A stretch of 64,000 nt of DNA from Panax quinquefolius (lineage: Eukaryota > Streptophyta > Magnoliopsida > Apiales > Araliaceae). The translations under genes were made by a program, and so were the position numbers. The notes beneath the pieces are model-generated. The model was not told where the DNA came from. It saw only the letters and a program-made list of their open reading frames with translations, and searched no databases. The stretch is from positions 58,191,899 through 58,255,898 of the forward strand of contig CM035163.1 in the NCBI GenBank assembly GCA_020205615.1. Reading direction: 5' to 3'. Numbering within the stretch: position 1 is the stretch's first letter; every line of letters starts with the position of its first letter. Positions 44,413 through 56,524 of the stretch are shown in pieces.

Positions 44413-44823
44413 TTGATGAATATAAAGAAGAAGGTGCAAGAAGGCGTTATTCTAGAATTAAGAGTCGATGAAGAGAAGAAATCTCAAACCTTCGATTTAT
44501 TTGAAATCCTCGATCGAGTAGGAACTATGGCCTATAGACTCGCCTTAGTGCCAAGTATGTCTCGTATTCATAACGTGTTTCACATATCCATGTTACGTAA
44601 ATATGTGGATGACCCGAACCACATCATTGAGTTAGAACTAGACGAGATAGCCGAAGATTTAACGTACGAGGAGGTACCTGTCAAGATATTGGATAGGAAA
44701 GAACATGTCCTACGAACAAAGATTATACCACAAGTTAAGGTTTTGTGGAGGAACCATGCAATTGAGAAAATGACATGGGAGTTAGAATTGGAAATGAAAG
44801 AGAGGTACCCTCACCTTTTTTGA
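44413..44823 (+). pseudogene. Integrase C-terminus with chromodomain-like tail (element B)
   Basis: A 136-codon open frame contains FEILDRVGTMAYRLALVPSM, RIHNVFHISMLRKYVDD and, at the end, VLWRNHAIEKMTWELELEMK. This is the GPY/F-type integrase C-terminus followed by the truncated chromodomain of plant chromoviruses (..V.WRN...E..TWE.E..M...YP.LF). The DDE catalytic core is absent, so this is only the tail of pol. The stop is 53 bp before the PPT. Confidence 0.75.
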
Positions 44824-44862
44824 AACACCGGTGCGTACGTCAATTTCGAGGACGAAATTTTA

Positions 44863-44876
44863 TAAGGAGGGGAGGT
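44863..44876 (+). other. Polypurine tract of element B
   Basis: AAGGAGGGGAGGT immediately precedes the LTR start TGTAAGACC; it is almost the same as in element A. Confidence 0.75.
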
Positions 44877-47297
44877 TGTAAGACCTCAACTTATTATAAA
44901 TAAAATTAAATTTTTTTTCTTCAATTCATTATTCTAAATTAATAAGGTGTTAATTTGATATAATGCTTTGGTTATGGGTGAAATGTGCAAATTTTGCAAA
45001 ATAAGCAAGTGGTTATAATAATATTCATTTTACGTGGGGAATATTCGTTGTGGTTGTGGAATATTCTTTTTTTGTCGGGGAATATTAAATGCGGACAGTG
45101 CTTGACCATTTGTGGGCCCCATAATGAAAAAGCGGTTGGATGAAGAAAGCGACAAAGTTTGAGTTTTATAAATAATGGCGCGTAATTATTCACAATTAAC
45201 TTTGTTGGAATACGGTGGTTAAAATCGATAATCTGGCGTGGTTGCACGATAGCATACGGTATTGCATAGTATTATTTTTGAATTATTGATTAAATACGTA
45301 AGAAGGCACTACTCGATAATTATTACGATAATTCTTATTCAATATTTTATTTTATTGATTGATAATTCTTTGCGTTGATATTTTATATTATTGTTGTTTC
45401 AATAATTGTCATTGCGCATGATATTTCCCATTATCGGATCAATAATTCATATTATTTGAATAATATTATTAGATAGCATTATTGGCAATGTCTAGAAAGT
45501 TACATCAAGGAGAGGTTTGGTCACCTAATCAATTGCTCCGATAAGGAGAAATCCTTATCGGAAAGCCCCTCTTTCACAGGAGCGGCTTTGGTTTGTCATA
45601 ATTGTGATTACATAATATTATTTATGAATAATTAATTATTGATTTATATGATAAGGAAATATTTATTTGATGTGGATATAAATGATGGATTTATTTATTT
45701 TTTATGTGGTTATAATTGAAGGAATTAATGTTGAGGTGTTTTATTAGTATTTTTGTCGGAATGGAGGTATTAAAAATCAAATCAGTATTTTTAATATATT
45801 ACGTGAGTTATAATTTTAATCAAATAGTTGGATCGTTGTGATTTTTGGATATGTTATACATATATAAGTTGAGTATATGTCCACAAATTTTGAACCGATT
45901 AAAATGAATGTATGATTTGTTATGAATTTTAAGAGGTGATTGATTAGGAAATTAGGTTTATAAATGATTTTGGTGGAAAATTCTAGAATTGAGTGGGCCC
46001 CACTTGTGGTTGGTGAAGAAATGTGCTGAATTTTATTTCAAATGTGGTGGGTGGCAATAGTAGCGAGTAAAGCCATCGGTGTAACATCCAAGTCAAGCTG
46101 CCTTGGCGTGCTAACATTTTCTATAAATAGAGGCTAAGTTAGAATTGAAAATCACACACGAAACATAAGCTTTCTCTCTTTCTCTCTATATTATCGGCGT
46201 ATTTTGTGAGTATTTAGATACTTTGAGAGTTCTTTATTCAAGGTACAAGTTTCATTGACATCACTTGAGCCTTTCATTCAGGAAATCTTTGTTTCTTTGA
46301 GGTAAGGGATGTTATTTTTTTCTTAAATGATGTTATTCTTTTAATATCATTATCTTAGAAATATTGGTATGGATTTTAATGGAATTTCTACCTTTTTGTG
46401 TATGGGTTACTATTATATCTGACCTTTATTCACGATATCTGACACTATTCACGAATACGACACTATTCATCGAAAAATAAAAATTTTCCTTTTTGTCCAA
46501 GATGTCTATTATGGTTACTATCTTTGATTGTATCCATGTTTTGATCTTTATTTTTGAATTCTGCTTCAAAATTGGTTATTATGAACTATTAGTGATATTG
46601 GATAAACTGTAACACGACTCCCTAATATTTGTCCTTCTGTCTCACTGGATTCGTTTTCTAAAATGTTTTTCATCATCCTCAGTCCTTAATGATGATATTA
46701 TTGAATATCTTTGGAATGTAGTGCAAAGATGAATGATTAATTGATGAATATCTTTGGCCCGTAGTGCAAAGATGAACATGTGTTGAGATGAACATGACCA
46801 ATTGGTGAAACAAATGAATATCTTTAGCCTGTAGTGAAAAGATGAATATTCGATTAAAGATGTATATTGATTATTGTTATAGGGATAAAATATTAATGAT
46901 GGACTTTTAAATCTTAGAAGATAGTAGAACTCATTCTCTACTTGACTCTTCTAATGGATTCTTTATTTCCATTGCATTTTTTGATCTAAAACTTGTTGTC
47001 TATTATGTTTTATCGATTTTTCCTGTTGAAGACTAATGATAATTTGTTGTATATTATCTTAGTCATAATATTCTTTCTTGGGCTAGTTGAGCTCTTCCTT
47101 CCCTTTTCCTTTTTGTTCCATTTTCTTCTCGGGATGGGTGAGGTTATAGAAAGATGGATCTAGTCGGGGTATGGAGTGATGGTTCTAGAAAGATGTTTTA
47201 GCGATCCTCACTATTTAAGTAAAATAGTGTATTTGAATAATTATAATGAGGACTTATTTGAGTGTGGATATTGGTAGTCAGAAGACAATATTTGTAG
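44877..47297 (+). mobile_element. 3' LTR of element B, truncated at its end
   Basis: It starts TGTAAGACCTCAACTTATTA and parallels the 5' LTR until GAAGACAATATTTGTA. The final 130-150 bp are missing and Athila sequence follows. Many small indels separate the two LTRs, so the insertion is not recent, or the sequence has errors. TATAAATAG occurs at 46122-46130. The TSD cannot be checked because the end is lost. Confidence 0.82.
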
Positions 47298-47306
47298 AAG
47301 GCAAAT

Positions 47307-47546
47307 TTAGATGCTCAGAGATCCGAGAGGTATACTAGGCACATAGAAATGGTTGCCCAGAGGCAGGACCTGATGATGAAGTATCAAGTAGAGTTTGCCA
47401 CTACTGTGGCCAATATTTATTCCTCATTCCGTGGAGACGGCGCGAAGATTATGCTATACTAGTTCCCTTAGCCTCTAGTATTCCCTCTATATCCACCACC
47501 ATCTCCTACCGCCGATGAGGGCGGCGGCTACGACGACACAGAGTGA
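47307..47546 (+). pseudogene. Athila 3' ORF, C-terminal remnant (element H)
   Basis: One frame reads LDAQRSERYTRHIEMVAQRQ, DLMMKYQVEFATTVANIYSS and, after two stops, PPPSPTADEGGGYDDTE with a terminal stop at 47544. Athila-type post-pol proteins usually end in such a helical piece with a Pro-rich, acidic tail. This probably belongs to the same kind of ORF whose N-terminal part is seen at 23560. The front half is absent, lost at the junction with element B. Confidence 0.55.
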
Positions 47547-48831
47547 TGATACCCTCAGGGAAGCCCTCTCAATATTGATATCTACATGCTAGACAATGAG
47601 GGCATTGCCCATCTTACGTTTGGGGGTGTTTATCAACTTTTCTTTCCTATGCCATGATATTGTTAGGATGCCATTAATACATTATTATTTCTGCTTTATT
47701 AGTATATTTTTTTTAGTATTTTTGGCTACAAGGTATTGTATTAGCTGTAGCCATGGATTATTTGGTTTTTATGCATGGATTCTATAGGAATGTTTATATC
47801 TATCTATGAATGGCTTTAGTAATTATGAATGGATGCGTATCTATCTTTTTGTGCCATAATATGGTTTTAATAGTTATTTATGGATGCATTTCTATCTTTT
47901 TATGCCATGATATTTGTAGACCCCATTCTTAAACTGATATATGTGATTATGATGGGTTTTATAGTTAGTATTGTGGTCATTGTCAAGTTATTTTTGATTG
48001 TGGCCAATGATAAGATTGTTGTATTACTATTTCAAAGAGTTTATCAAGCATGTGTGGTTGAGGTGTTTATCTTAATTAGTAGTTGAAATTACTTGTTGAT
48101 CCGTTCCTTCTTATAGAGCACATACTAACTGTTATGACTAGTTTTATTTTAGAAAAAGTGTATATAGTCAACTGCTTTATCAAATTCTTCTTTTTAACTT
48201 GAGTGAGTCGTTGATTCAAGAATGTAGATGTTTATTTTAAGTTTGGAGGTCTTGAGTGATTTATTAGCATGCTTATATATAAAAAATAAAAAAAAATCTC
48301 TGAATTTGACCAAGCCTAATTACGTGGCCTTTGTTGCTTGAGTTAGTAGATCCTTAGGGGTGTTCTACACCTAATGCCCTAAAGCCATCTGGCTTAGGAG
48401 TCATTAATCAAACGCTTGCTACATAAATGGCTCTGAATAGCCTAATATAATTAGGCATAACACGGTCAAGATTTAGATTGGGATAGTTAATGAATAAAGA
48501 ATAATTTCTTAAATTGACTAAGTTTAACTACATGGCCTTTGTTACTTGAGTTAGTAGATCCTTAGTGGTGTTCTACACTGAGTGCCCTAAATTCGTATGG
48601 ATTGGGAGTCATTGGTCAAAAGCTCGTTACATGAGTAGCTTTGAATAGCCTAAGGTAGCTAAACATTGCACAAGTCCAATTTAGATGTTTGCATGCTAAT
48701 ACCCTTGAGATCTTGTTTTGCATATGTTGTCTTGTTTTGAAAACTTGATGTATCATGAGTAAAAGAGTTAGAATTTTCACTATGCAATTGATTATATGAA
48801 TTTATTTGAATTATGACTGGTTAGAGTAGTT
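47547..48831 (+). mobile_element. Athila 3' untranslated region (element H)
   Basis: Just after the ORF comes GACAATGAGGGCATTGCCCA and TTACGTTTGGGGGTG, the family's characteristic block after the last ORF. The rest is T-rich and non-coding; small forward ORFs (47596-47787 and 47880-48086) are hydrophobic random frames. A 208-bp duplication lies at 48301-48692. The 3' LTR was not identified before the C-type LTR fragment starts at 48832. Confidence 0.5.
48301..48692 (+). repeat. Tandem duplication of about 208 bp, two copies
   Basis: Both copies contain GGCCTTTGTT(G/A)CTTGAG, TTAGTAGATCCTTAG, GTGTTCTACAC and GAATAGCCTAA in the same order. They have diverged considerably. Confidence 0.75.
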
Positions 48832-49793
48832 TGTGACGCCCCCAAAATAGGTATACATCACCTATTCTGAGTCGCCAAATACATGGTACAGAATACAAAT
48901 ACAATCTTAAATATACAACATGAGTTGTGAGTTTTAATACAAATATTATCTTCTAGACAGTATTCAAACTCAAAATAAGTCCTCAATACATTTATTATCA
49001 CACTATTTCATAGAATTGTGAGGACTACTAATGCTATCATCTGGACCGTCACTCTGTTCCCCGACTAGTCCCTGCTACGTTCTCATTTCCTAAAGAGAAT
49101 AATGAAAGCAAAAGGGCGAGCTCAACTAGCCCAGTAAGAAATATTATGGCTAAGATAATGTAGAATAAATTATCGTTAGCCTTCAACAGTGTTAAACTGA
49201 TACAATATAACAAACATCAAGTTTAACTACAGCGGAACAAGCAATCCATTAGAAGAGTCAAGTAGAGAATAAAATCTACTATCTTCTATGATTTAAATGG
49301 TTTTTCATCACTTTTATCGCTGAGACTTAGCTTATTAAATAAACCACGTCATCCCCACACTTTTCTGACCAAGGATATTCATTAGTATCACGACCACAAA
49401 TTATCCATGCACTACGGGCCAAGGATATTCGTGTTTTCATCAATGGTCATGATCATGCCAACAACTGTCCATCAATGTACTATACCGAATAATCCCTGGT
49501 CCATCAATGAGGACCTTTACCACATCATTTGTAACATTATGGTCATAACTATACCGAATAATCCCTGGTCATAATCATACCAAGTCCATCTATGCACTAC
49601 AGGCCATAGATGACTTTCAACATAATATAAACATGAGAATGATGACAATGACATATTAATTCAATAAAACAAGTTCAAGAATTAAATTTTAAAGATTTAT
49701 AAGTTAATTTATCCTGAACTCAAAAACGTCCAAATTGTCAATATGATACTGCTTTGTGGAGTAAAATTCATGAATGCTCGGAAGAATATTTCC
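48832..49793 (-). mobile_element. LTR end of A/B/C family, inverted fragment
   Basis: In reverse sense this is the last 960 bp of the LTR also seen at 62633-63571. It ends CCTATTTTGGGGGCGTCACA at 48832 and breaks off at the start of element D with TGGAAATATTC. The orientation is opposite to the LTR on the other side of D. Confidence 0.8.
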
Positions 49794-50911
49794 ATCCCCA
49801 AACCTGTGTACTTCATTCCCACAGATTTGGTATTCACTTAATCAAACATTCATATCTAACTACCCAATCACAATAAAACTGGATAAATAAAACCTTTCCC
49901 ATTAAAGGGTTACATAATAAAATCTCCCAGGTTGTCTAACCTTTAAATACAATCATTCAAATGCGAAAAAAAAAATTAAACTTCATTACAACCATTCATT
50001 TAAAAACTGATAATAAAATATCAAATTACAAGTCTTCAAAACTTGTTCATCTTTCCTTTTCCCTTACTGGTGCTAGGTACATCAGCCTTCTCATCCTTAA
50101 CTGTAATAGTTATATAAGCAAGAGTGAGCAAACAAAGCTCACTTGAAATAATAATGAATGACAAACTTTTACAACAAATGTTAGGTAAGAGACTCAATAG
50201 GATTTTAAACAATATGATTTGTCAACATTCTGAAGTATATAACTGAGGGTCCTAAGACCACGAACTATGTCCATAGTTATAAGTAATGTTTCAACTTAAA
50301 CTTAATATATAAGACTATAGGGACTCCTCGTACTTAGGGGGATCGGCCCTTCGTACAATGTATTATGCACAAATATTTCAATGCAAAGCGTAAGTTACCC
50401 CTAATAATAGGGTTGTTCATCTCAGTATTTAGAGTACAAGTCCGTACCAAAGTGAGTTTGATTTAGATATATTTTTGGGTAATTTAGAATTCAACGAACA
50501 TCAACTAAGGATTAGTTGAATAAAACCAATAACATCGTACTATAGAATAATCGTAATTGAATCAACATGGTAAACCAAAATCATGTTTTAGGAATAATCT
50601 AATAGCATATACTTTGAATAACTATAATATGCATTGCTTGAACAATATTAAGTCAAGGTTAATTAGAATTGAGTACTAAGCATGCATAGTAGTTTGAACG
50701 ATAAAATTGTTTGACATTAGTATAAATAGTTGTGCATGATAAACAACAAGTTAAATACAAGAATAACTTGTCAACATCAAACCAAAGTTTAGAAAGCTTG
50801 CATCATTTATAAGGTAATCGAATTGAAACAATAAATAGTTCAACAAGATAAAGAATTAGAAAACTTGCCTTGCTCGTAGGCTAAACCGAATCAATTCGGA
50901 TCACAATACCC

Positions 50912-50956
<45 letters not shown>

Positions 50957-52753
50957 TATACATAGTTAGTCACTACTACTTTACAAATTTAACTAACTAC
51001 ATACATCATATAGGTTTGATTATTTAATCATATAATCAAGTTATAACACAAGTTAATTGTTAATAACATACTTATTCATAGTATAGAAATACTAACATCA
51101 ACATTTACTGATCCTACTATCATCACATAACAATTTCTTAACATTTGAGTACAAAAAGTATACTTTGTCAGACCATTCGCTAACTTCACTACGCCATTTA
51201 GCTTTTATCTTTGTGGTGCGGTATTGCATGCATGATGGATGGAGGCGCTGACGCGAGAATAAACTAAAAGGCCGTAATGACATAATGTACGTGGCGCAGT
51301 AATCAAGAGAGATTAATATCGCTGCCATCATTACGTTATGCGCTAAATCTGAATTTTTTTGATCGATGATTTTTAACACTTTAACAAAGATATAAGAAAA
51401 AGCCAATTTTCGCCTAAAAGTTCCTTTCTAATAGCCTAATTCACATGCAAATCATATAAAGACTTCATGTAAACCTAATTCAAGAATTCCTAACATGTTT
51501 CTATCCATACAACAACATAAACAACAAGTTTAAAACATCCAATTTCACTATTTTTGATAAAAATTCACTTTTTGATGTTTTTGATGAAAATCAATACTGT
51601 GATTTTGTTTTTCAACCAAAACAGTTAATTTAAAGCATTTTATCAAAGTATATACATACTCTAACAAATTGAATAGCCAATTTATCAATAAAACAACTAA
51701 ACAACCCATAATTTCTATTTTAACTAAACAATATATAATCACAAAAACTCTCTGTAAAAAAATACTTTTCTTCACAAACATATACATAATATAAATTCAT
51801 GGACTATTCTCAATCATAGCTTAAGAAAATAGTTTAACTCACTAGATTATCATAAAATCACATACATAACAACTAATTTACCCTTACACAAGGATTCTAC
51901 AGAGAATTTGGGAAGAGAGAAACTAAATTTTTTAAAAGAAACTAAAAGAATAGGTTAATACCTTGAATGAAGATGATGATGATGATGATGATGGCTATAT
52001 CTTTAATTCTCAAGCTTCTTTTCTCCAATCTCCTAGCCTTTCTTTCTTTCTTCTTTTTTTTCTTCTTCTTCTTCTTCTCCTCGAGTTTTTTTTCTTTCTT
52101 CCTAACTCTAACTACGTACTAACAATCTAACGTATATAGGATATAATATATATTAATTATATAATATAACTCTAATTTAACTGACATCAGTTATTTTATT
52201 TTGAAAACCAAAAGCCATAAGGCTTGTTTGGCTAACCACTAAAAAAAAATAATCAATTAATCCTTACGCCTTGTTTGGTAAAAACACAATTAGATTAAAG
52301 ACTTAATAGGCATTAGGCCTTGTTTGGAAAAAACCGAATTAAAACTCCTTTAAGTTATTTTAATAACTCCTTTATAAAAGGTTATTTGTCACACATTTAC
52401 TAAATTAAATTAATCTTAATAACAATTTATTAAATTACTACATCACATAAATCAATACCACAAAATTATAATTTTCTATATAATTATAACTTTATTTAAT
52501 CAACTAACACATCCTTTTTAATTACAAATTCCAATAAAAAGAATAGTAATTCAATTAATCAAAACTCTCTAACTTAATAATTAAATTAAATTAGCATAAA
52601 ATAATTAATTTCCTTAATTATTTATTTAACAAATAGCTAACCAAATTGAATCAAATTTGAACAATTATTTATTTAACAATAAACACATCCATTAAATACT
52701 TAAATAATTCAATAATTATTTAATAAAACAATTAAAAATTTTGGAATGTTACA
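49794..52753 (-). mobile_element. 3' LTR of chromovirus element D (reverse strand)
   Basis: In reverse sense it begins TGTAACATTCC at 52753 and matches 58614-61582 closely. The outer end lacks the last 8 or so bases (TGTGACAC on the forward strand). It carries a (TA)n run (50915-50954), (GAT)n and (CTT)n tracts near 51970 and 52050, and a strongly differing patch at 51160-51390. The 79-codon ORF at 51548-51787 occurs in both LTRs and is not a gene. Confidence 0.88.
50915..50954. repeat. (TA)n microsatellite in D LTR
   Basis: About 20 TA units. The partner LTR has a longer run at 59748-59806, so the locus changed length after insertion. Confidence 0.9.
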
Positions 52754-52772
52754 TCATTCACTCCTTTCAAGG
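52754..52772 (-). other. Putative polypurine tract of element D
   Basis: The reverse strand reads CCTTGAAAGGAGTGAATGA just before the LTR start TGTAACATTCC. The purine content is moderate, and position is the main support. Confidence 0.5.
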
Positions 52773-52862
52773 ATTCTGTCCCCAGAATCACAATTCAAAC
52801 AATTCATTCGTCACATTCTCCCCTACTTACAAAGATTCTGTCCCCAGAATCGAAGACATAGA

Positions 52863-53564
52863 TTAAACAAATAACTCAGGGTAATTCTTCATCATTTCAG
52901 CTTCGAGTTCCCACGTAGCCTCTTCGACATTGTGGTTCCTCCATATTACCTTCATGTAAGGTATCACTTTATTTCGAGCACTTGTTCTTTTCCTCATCAA
53001 CAACTGGATAGGAATCTCTTCATAGGACAAGTCTTTCTCAAACTGCAATGGTTCGTACTCGATCACGTGCTTGTAATCAGATTTATATGGTCGTAACACC
53101 GAAACGTGAAAAACATTATGAATGTTTTGCAATTCTGGAGGTAGAGCTACCTCGTAAGCAACCTCTCCAACTTTTCGCAGCACTTCAAAGGGTCCAATAA
53201 ACCTCGGGCTTAGCTTTCCCTTTTTACCAAATCGAATTTTTCCCTTCCAAGGTGAAACTTTTAGGAAAACATAATTTCCTACGTCGAATGCACGATCTTG
53301 TCTGTGTTGATCAGCTATCAATCTTGTTCTGATGAGTTTGACAACCTCAGCAGTTTGTTGTACCAGTTCTGGTCCTAACAGTTGACGTTCACCGACTTCA
53401 TCCCAGCACAGTGGAGTTCTACACCTCCTGCCGTATAATGCTTCGTAAGGCGGCATGCCGATGCTAGCGTGATAACTATTATTGTAGGCAAATTCCACCA
53501 ACGGTAATTGTTCATCCCAGCTTCCTTTGAAATCCATGACGCATGCTCTCAGCATATCTTCCAA
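52863..53564 (-). pseudogene. Pol, integrase C-terminal part and chromodomain (element D)
   Basis: A 233-codon open frame continues the integrase after a stop. Residues 1-50 hold the end of the core (LVEFAYNNSYHASIGMPPYE, YGRRCRTPLCW). Residues 95-165 hold the GPY/F-type domain (SPRFIGPFEVLRKVGEVAYE and LQNIHNVFHVSVLRPY). The last 30 residues (MKVIWRNHNVEEATWELEAE) are the truncated chromodomain of plant chromoviruses. This tail guides insertion to heterochromatin in the family. The ATG is internal; the true reading enters from 53577 across a TGA. Confidence 0.85.
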
Positions 53565-53574
53565 TGTCTGAATC

Positions 53575-54023
53575 GTTCATTCGCTTTGGCCATCTGTTTG
53601 CGGATGATATGCCGTACTCATTCGCAATTGTGTTCCCATACATTCCTGTAGTCTCTTCCAGAAGTTTGATGTGAACCTCGGATCTCTATCTGACACAATT
53701 GACACTGGAACTCCATATCTTGCAACGATCTCTTTAACATATAACCTTGCCAGCTGATCAAGATTGAATCTAATCTTTATTGGCAAAAAGTGTGCAGATT
53801 TTGTCAATCTATCCACTATCACCCAAATTGCATCGTATCCTTTCTGAGTCGTTGGGAGACCTACCACAAAATCCATTGTGATATGTTCCCATTTCCATTC
53901 CGGTATCTCTAACGGTTGAAGTAACCCGCTTGGTCTTTGATGCTCGACCTTGACTCTCTGACATGTCAAGCACTTTGCAACGCATTCTGCAACGTCTCTC
54001 TTCATATTTGGCCACCAAAAATG
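53575..54023 (-). pseudogene. Pol, integrase zinc finger and catalytic core (element D)
   Basis: It contains the Cys half of the HHCC zinc finger ([14 protein letters not shown]), then the core with [39 protein letters not shown] and [13 protein letters not shown]. Counting from the Met at 54005, the DDE triad is D45, D107 and E142, with the family spacing of 34 residues between the last two. Two in-frame TGA codons delimit the frame, at 54021-54023 and straight after E142. All catalytic residues remain, but the protein cannot be made in one piece. Confidence 0.85.
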
Positions 54024-55655
54024 TCACCGCAAATCTTGATACATCTTCGTACTTCCCGGATGAATCGAATATCTCGAGTTATGAGCTTCTGTCAAGATGT
54101 CCTCTTTAATATCTGGTACTGCTGGAACCCAGATTCGTCCCTCGAATCTCAGCATTCCATCAGTATCAACCTTGTATTTTACTTCTTTTCCCTCGACCAC
54201 ACTTTCTCTTATTTTTCTGCATTCCTCATCTTGCAGTTGAGCGTTCTTCACTTTGTCCACCAAAGTTAGACTGGCTTCCATCTGGTATAATTTTCCATCG
54301 GATTCTTTTGGAAATTTGATTTCCAACTCTAACCTTGACATTGCTGTAATAAGCTCCTCCTTATCAGTTAACAACATCAACTTTTCTCTGCCTTTCCTAC
54401 TCAAGGCATCTGCAACCACATTTGCCTTGCCTGGATGATAAAAGATCTCACAATCGTAATCCTTTATCAATTCCATCCATCTCCTTTGACGCATGTTCAG
54501 GTCCTTCTGAGTGAAAATGTACTTCAGACTTTTATGGTCTGTGTAGATCTCACATTTTTCTCCATAGAGATAGTGTCTCCATATTTTTAAAGCAAACACA
54601 ACCGCCGCCAACTCTAAATCATGAGTCGGATACCCTTTTTCGTAGTCTTTCAATTGCCTTGATGCATATGCGATAACTTTTCCGTTCTGCATAAGGACAC
54701 ATCCTAATCCCTTGTGTGAAGCATCACTGTACACCACAAAATTTCCCGTACTATCTGGTAATGACAACACAGGTGCCATACTTAGCTTCTTTTTCAATTC
54801 CTGAAAACTTCCTTCACATTTCTCCGTCCAAACAAATTTTACAGATTTCCTCGTCAAATTTGTCAACGGAGTGGCAATCTTGGAGAAATCCTGGATAAAC
54901 CTTCTGTAATACCCTGCCAATCCCAAGAAACTTCTTACTTCTGACGGAGTTCTTGGTTGTTCCCAATTTATCACAGCTTCGACCTTTGATGGATCCACTG
55001 AGATTCCATCCTTGTCAATTACGTGCCCAAGAAATTGTACACGTTCTAACCAGAATTCACATTTAGAGAATTTCGCGTACAACTTTTCCTTTCTTAGCGT
55101 CTCCAGCGTTAGACGTAAGTGTTCCACGTGTTCTTCTTGAGTTCTAGAGTACACCAGAATATCATCAATAAACACCACCACAAACTTGTCTAAAAATGGT
55201 TTAAACACCCTATTCATCAAATCCATGAACGTTGTAGGGGCGTTTGTCAAACCAAAAGACATCACCAAAAACTCGTAATGTCCATACCGAGTTCGGAATG
55301 CCGTCTTCAGTACATCCTCCTTCCTTACTTTCAGTTGGTGATACCCACTTCTCAAATCTATTTTTGAGAAATATCTAGCACCCTTCAATTGATCAAACAA
55401 GTCATCTATTCTCAGCAATGGATACTTATTCTTAATAGTGACTTTGTTTAACTCCCTATAATCAATGCAAAGACGCATTGACCCATCCTTCTTCTTTACG
55501 AATAACACCGGTGCTCCCCACGGTGACACACTCGGCTGAATGTATTTCTTGTCCAACAGCTCCTGCAGTTGTACCATCAGTTCCTTCATCTCTACCGGAG
55601 CCATTCTGTACGGGGCTTTTGATATCGGTGCGGTTCCTGGCGCTAAGTCGATCAC
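54024..55655 (-). pseudogene. Pol, reverse transcriptase and RNase H (element D)
   Basis: A 543-codon open frame. Residues 10-25 are the RT entry [16 protein letters not shown]. The palm residues are D100 ([13 protein letters not shown]) and D164-D165 ([11 protein letters not shown]). Residues 245-300 are the connection ([20 protein letters not shown]). RNase H follows with D311 (VYSDASHKG), E348 ([10 protein letters not shown]), D373 ([10 protein letters not shown]) and D416 ([11 protein letters not shown]). The end ([19 protein letters not shown]) is the His half of the integrase zinc finger, then a stop. The frame is entered from protease by a frameshift. The ATG is not a natural start; Pol is made as a polyprotein. 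All catalytic residues of RT and RNase H are present. Confidence 0.92.
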
Positions 55656-56524
55656 GAACTCAATTTCTCTCTGTCAGGTGGAAGTCCTGGCAAATCCTCC
55701 GGAAATACGTCCACAAATTCCCTAACTACTGGTATTTCTTCTAGTTTTGCACCCTTCCTCTGAGTATCAACTATGTAAGCTAAATAACCCACACAACCTT
55801 GACTCAACAACTTCCTGGCCTGCATAATCGTCAGACATCTCATTTGTCTAGGCGATTTGCTACCATTAAAAACTACCTTTGACGGAGTCATAAGGTTTAC
55901 ACATTTCTTTTGGCAGTCAATTATTGCTCCACAATTGAACAACCAATCCATTCCCAAAATAACATCAAACTCTCCAAGCCTAATCGGAATTAAATCTACC
56001 ATCAAAATATTTCCCTTAATGTTCACCCTACAGTTCTTGTATACGAACCTAACAGGAATTACTTCCTTATTCGCGATTTCTATGTTCAGAGGGAAATTCA
56101 ATTCTTCACTAGGCAATCCTAATCTCATAGCAAATTCATCAGATATAAATGAGCAAGTAGCACCCGAATCAAATAATACATAAGCATCAATATCATTGAT
56201 TGGGATAATACCTGACACCACATCCTTTGATTGCACAACATCTTGCACAGTCATGTTGAAGGTTCTGGCTGTGGGTTTGGTTGATGTCGTCGGTCCAGTA
56301 ATGGCCCATGTACCTCCACTGCTACCTCCCTTGTTTCCCGTTGCTTCTCCAGCTTTCTTCTTGGGGCACTCACGAGCAAAGTGATCCTTGGACCCGCAAG
56401 TATAGCAAACATTCTTCTTGGGTTGATTGCAATTTGGGGCGATATGACCCTCCTGGCCACAATTAAAGCATACTGTTTCCCCATTAAACATACACCCTTG
56501 TGAAACTTCCCGCATGTAGCACAT
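55652..56524 (-). pseudogene. Gag zinc knuckles and aspartic protease (element D)
   Basis: A 290-codon frame. Two CCHC knuckles lie at residues 19-32 (CFNCGQEGHIAPNC) and 40-53 (CYTCGSKDHFAREC), for packaging RNA. The protease follows with the active site AYVLFDSGATCSF (D119-S-G) and the second block FDVILGMDWLFNCGAIIDCQ. The tail [19 protein letters not shown] is the usual lead-in to RT. The frame then ends because of a GA-rich dinucleotide gain at about 55665-55675, so RT continues in another frame. A third, earlier knuckle (CATCGKFHKGVC) is visible in a different frame near 56500-56540, so another frameshift lies between. Confidence 0.85.

Noticed and set aside
51548..51787. 79-codon reverse ORF found twice (also 60395-60634)
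   Set aside because: The repetition is explained by the two LTRs of element D; low-complexity hydrophobic frame with no domain.
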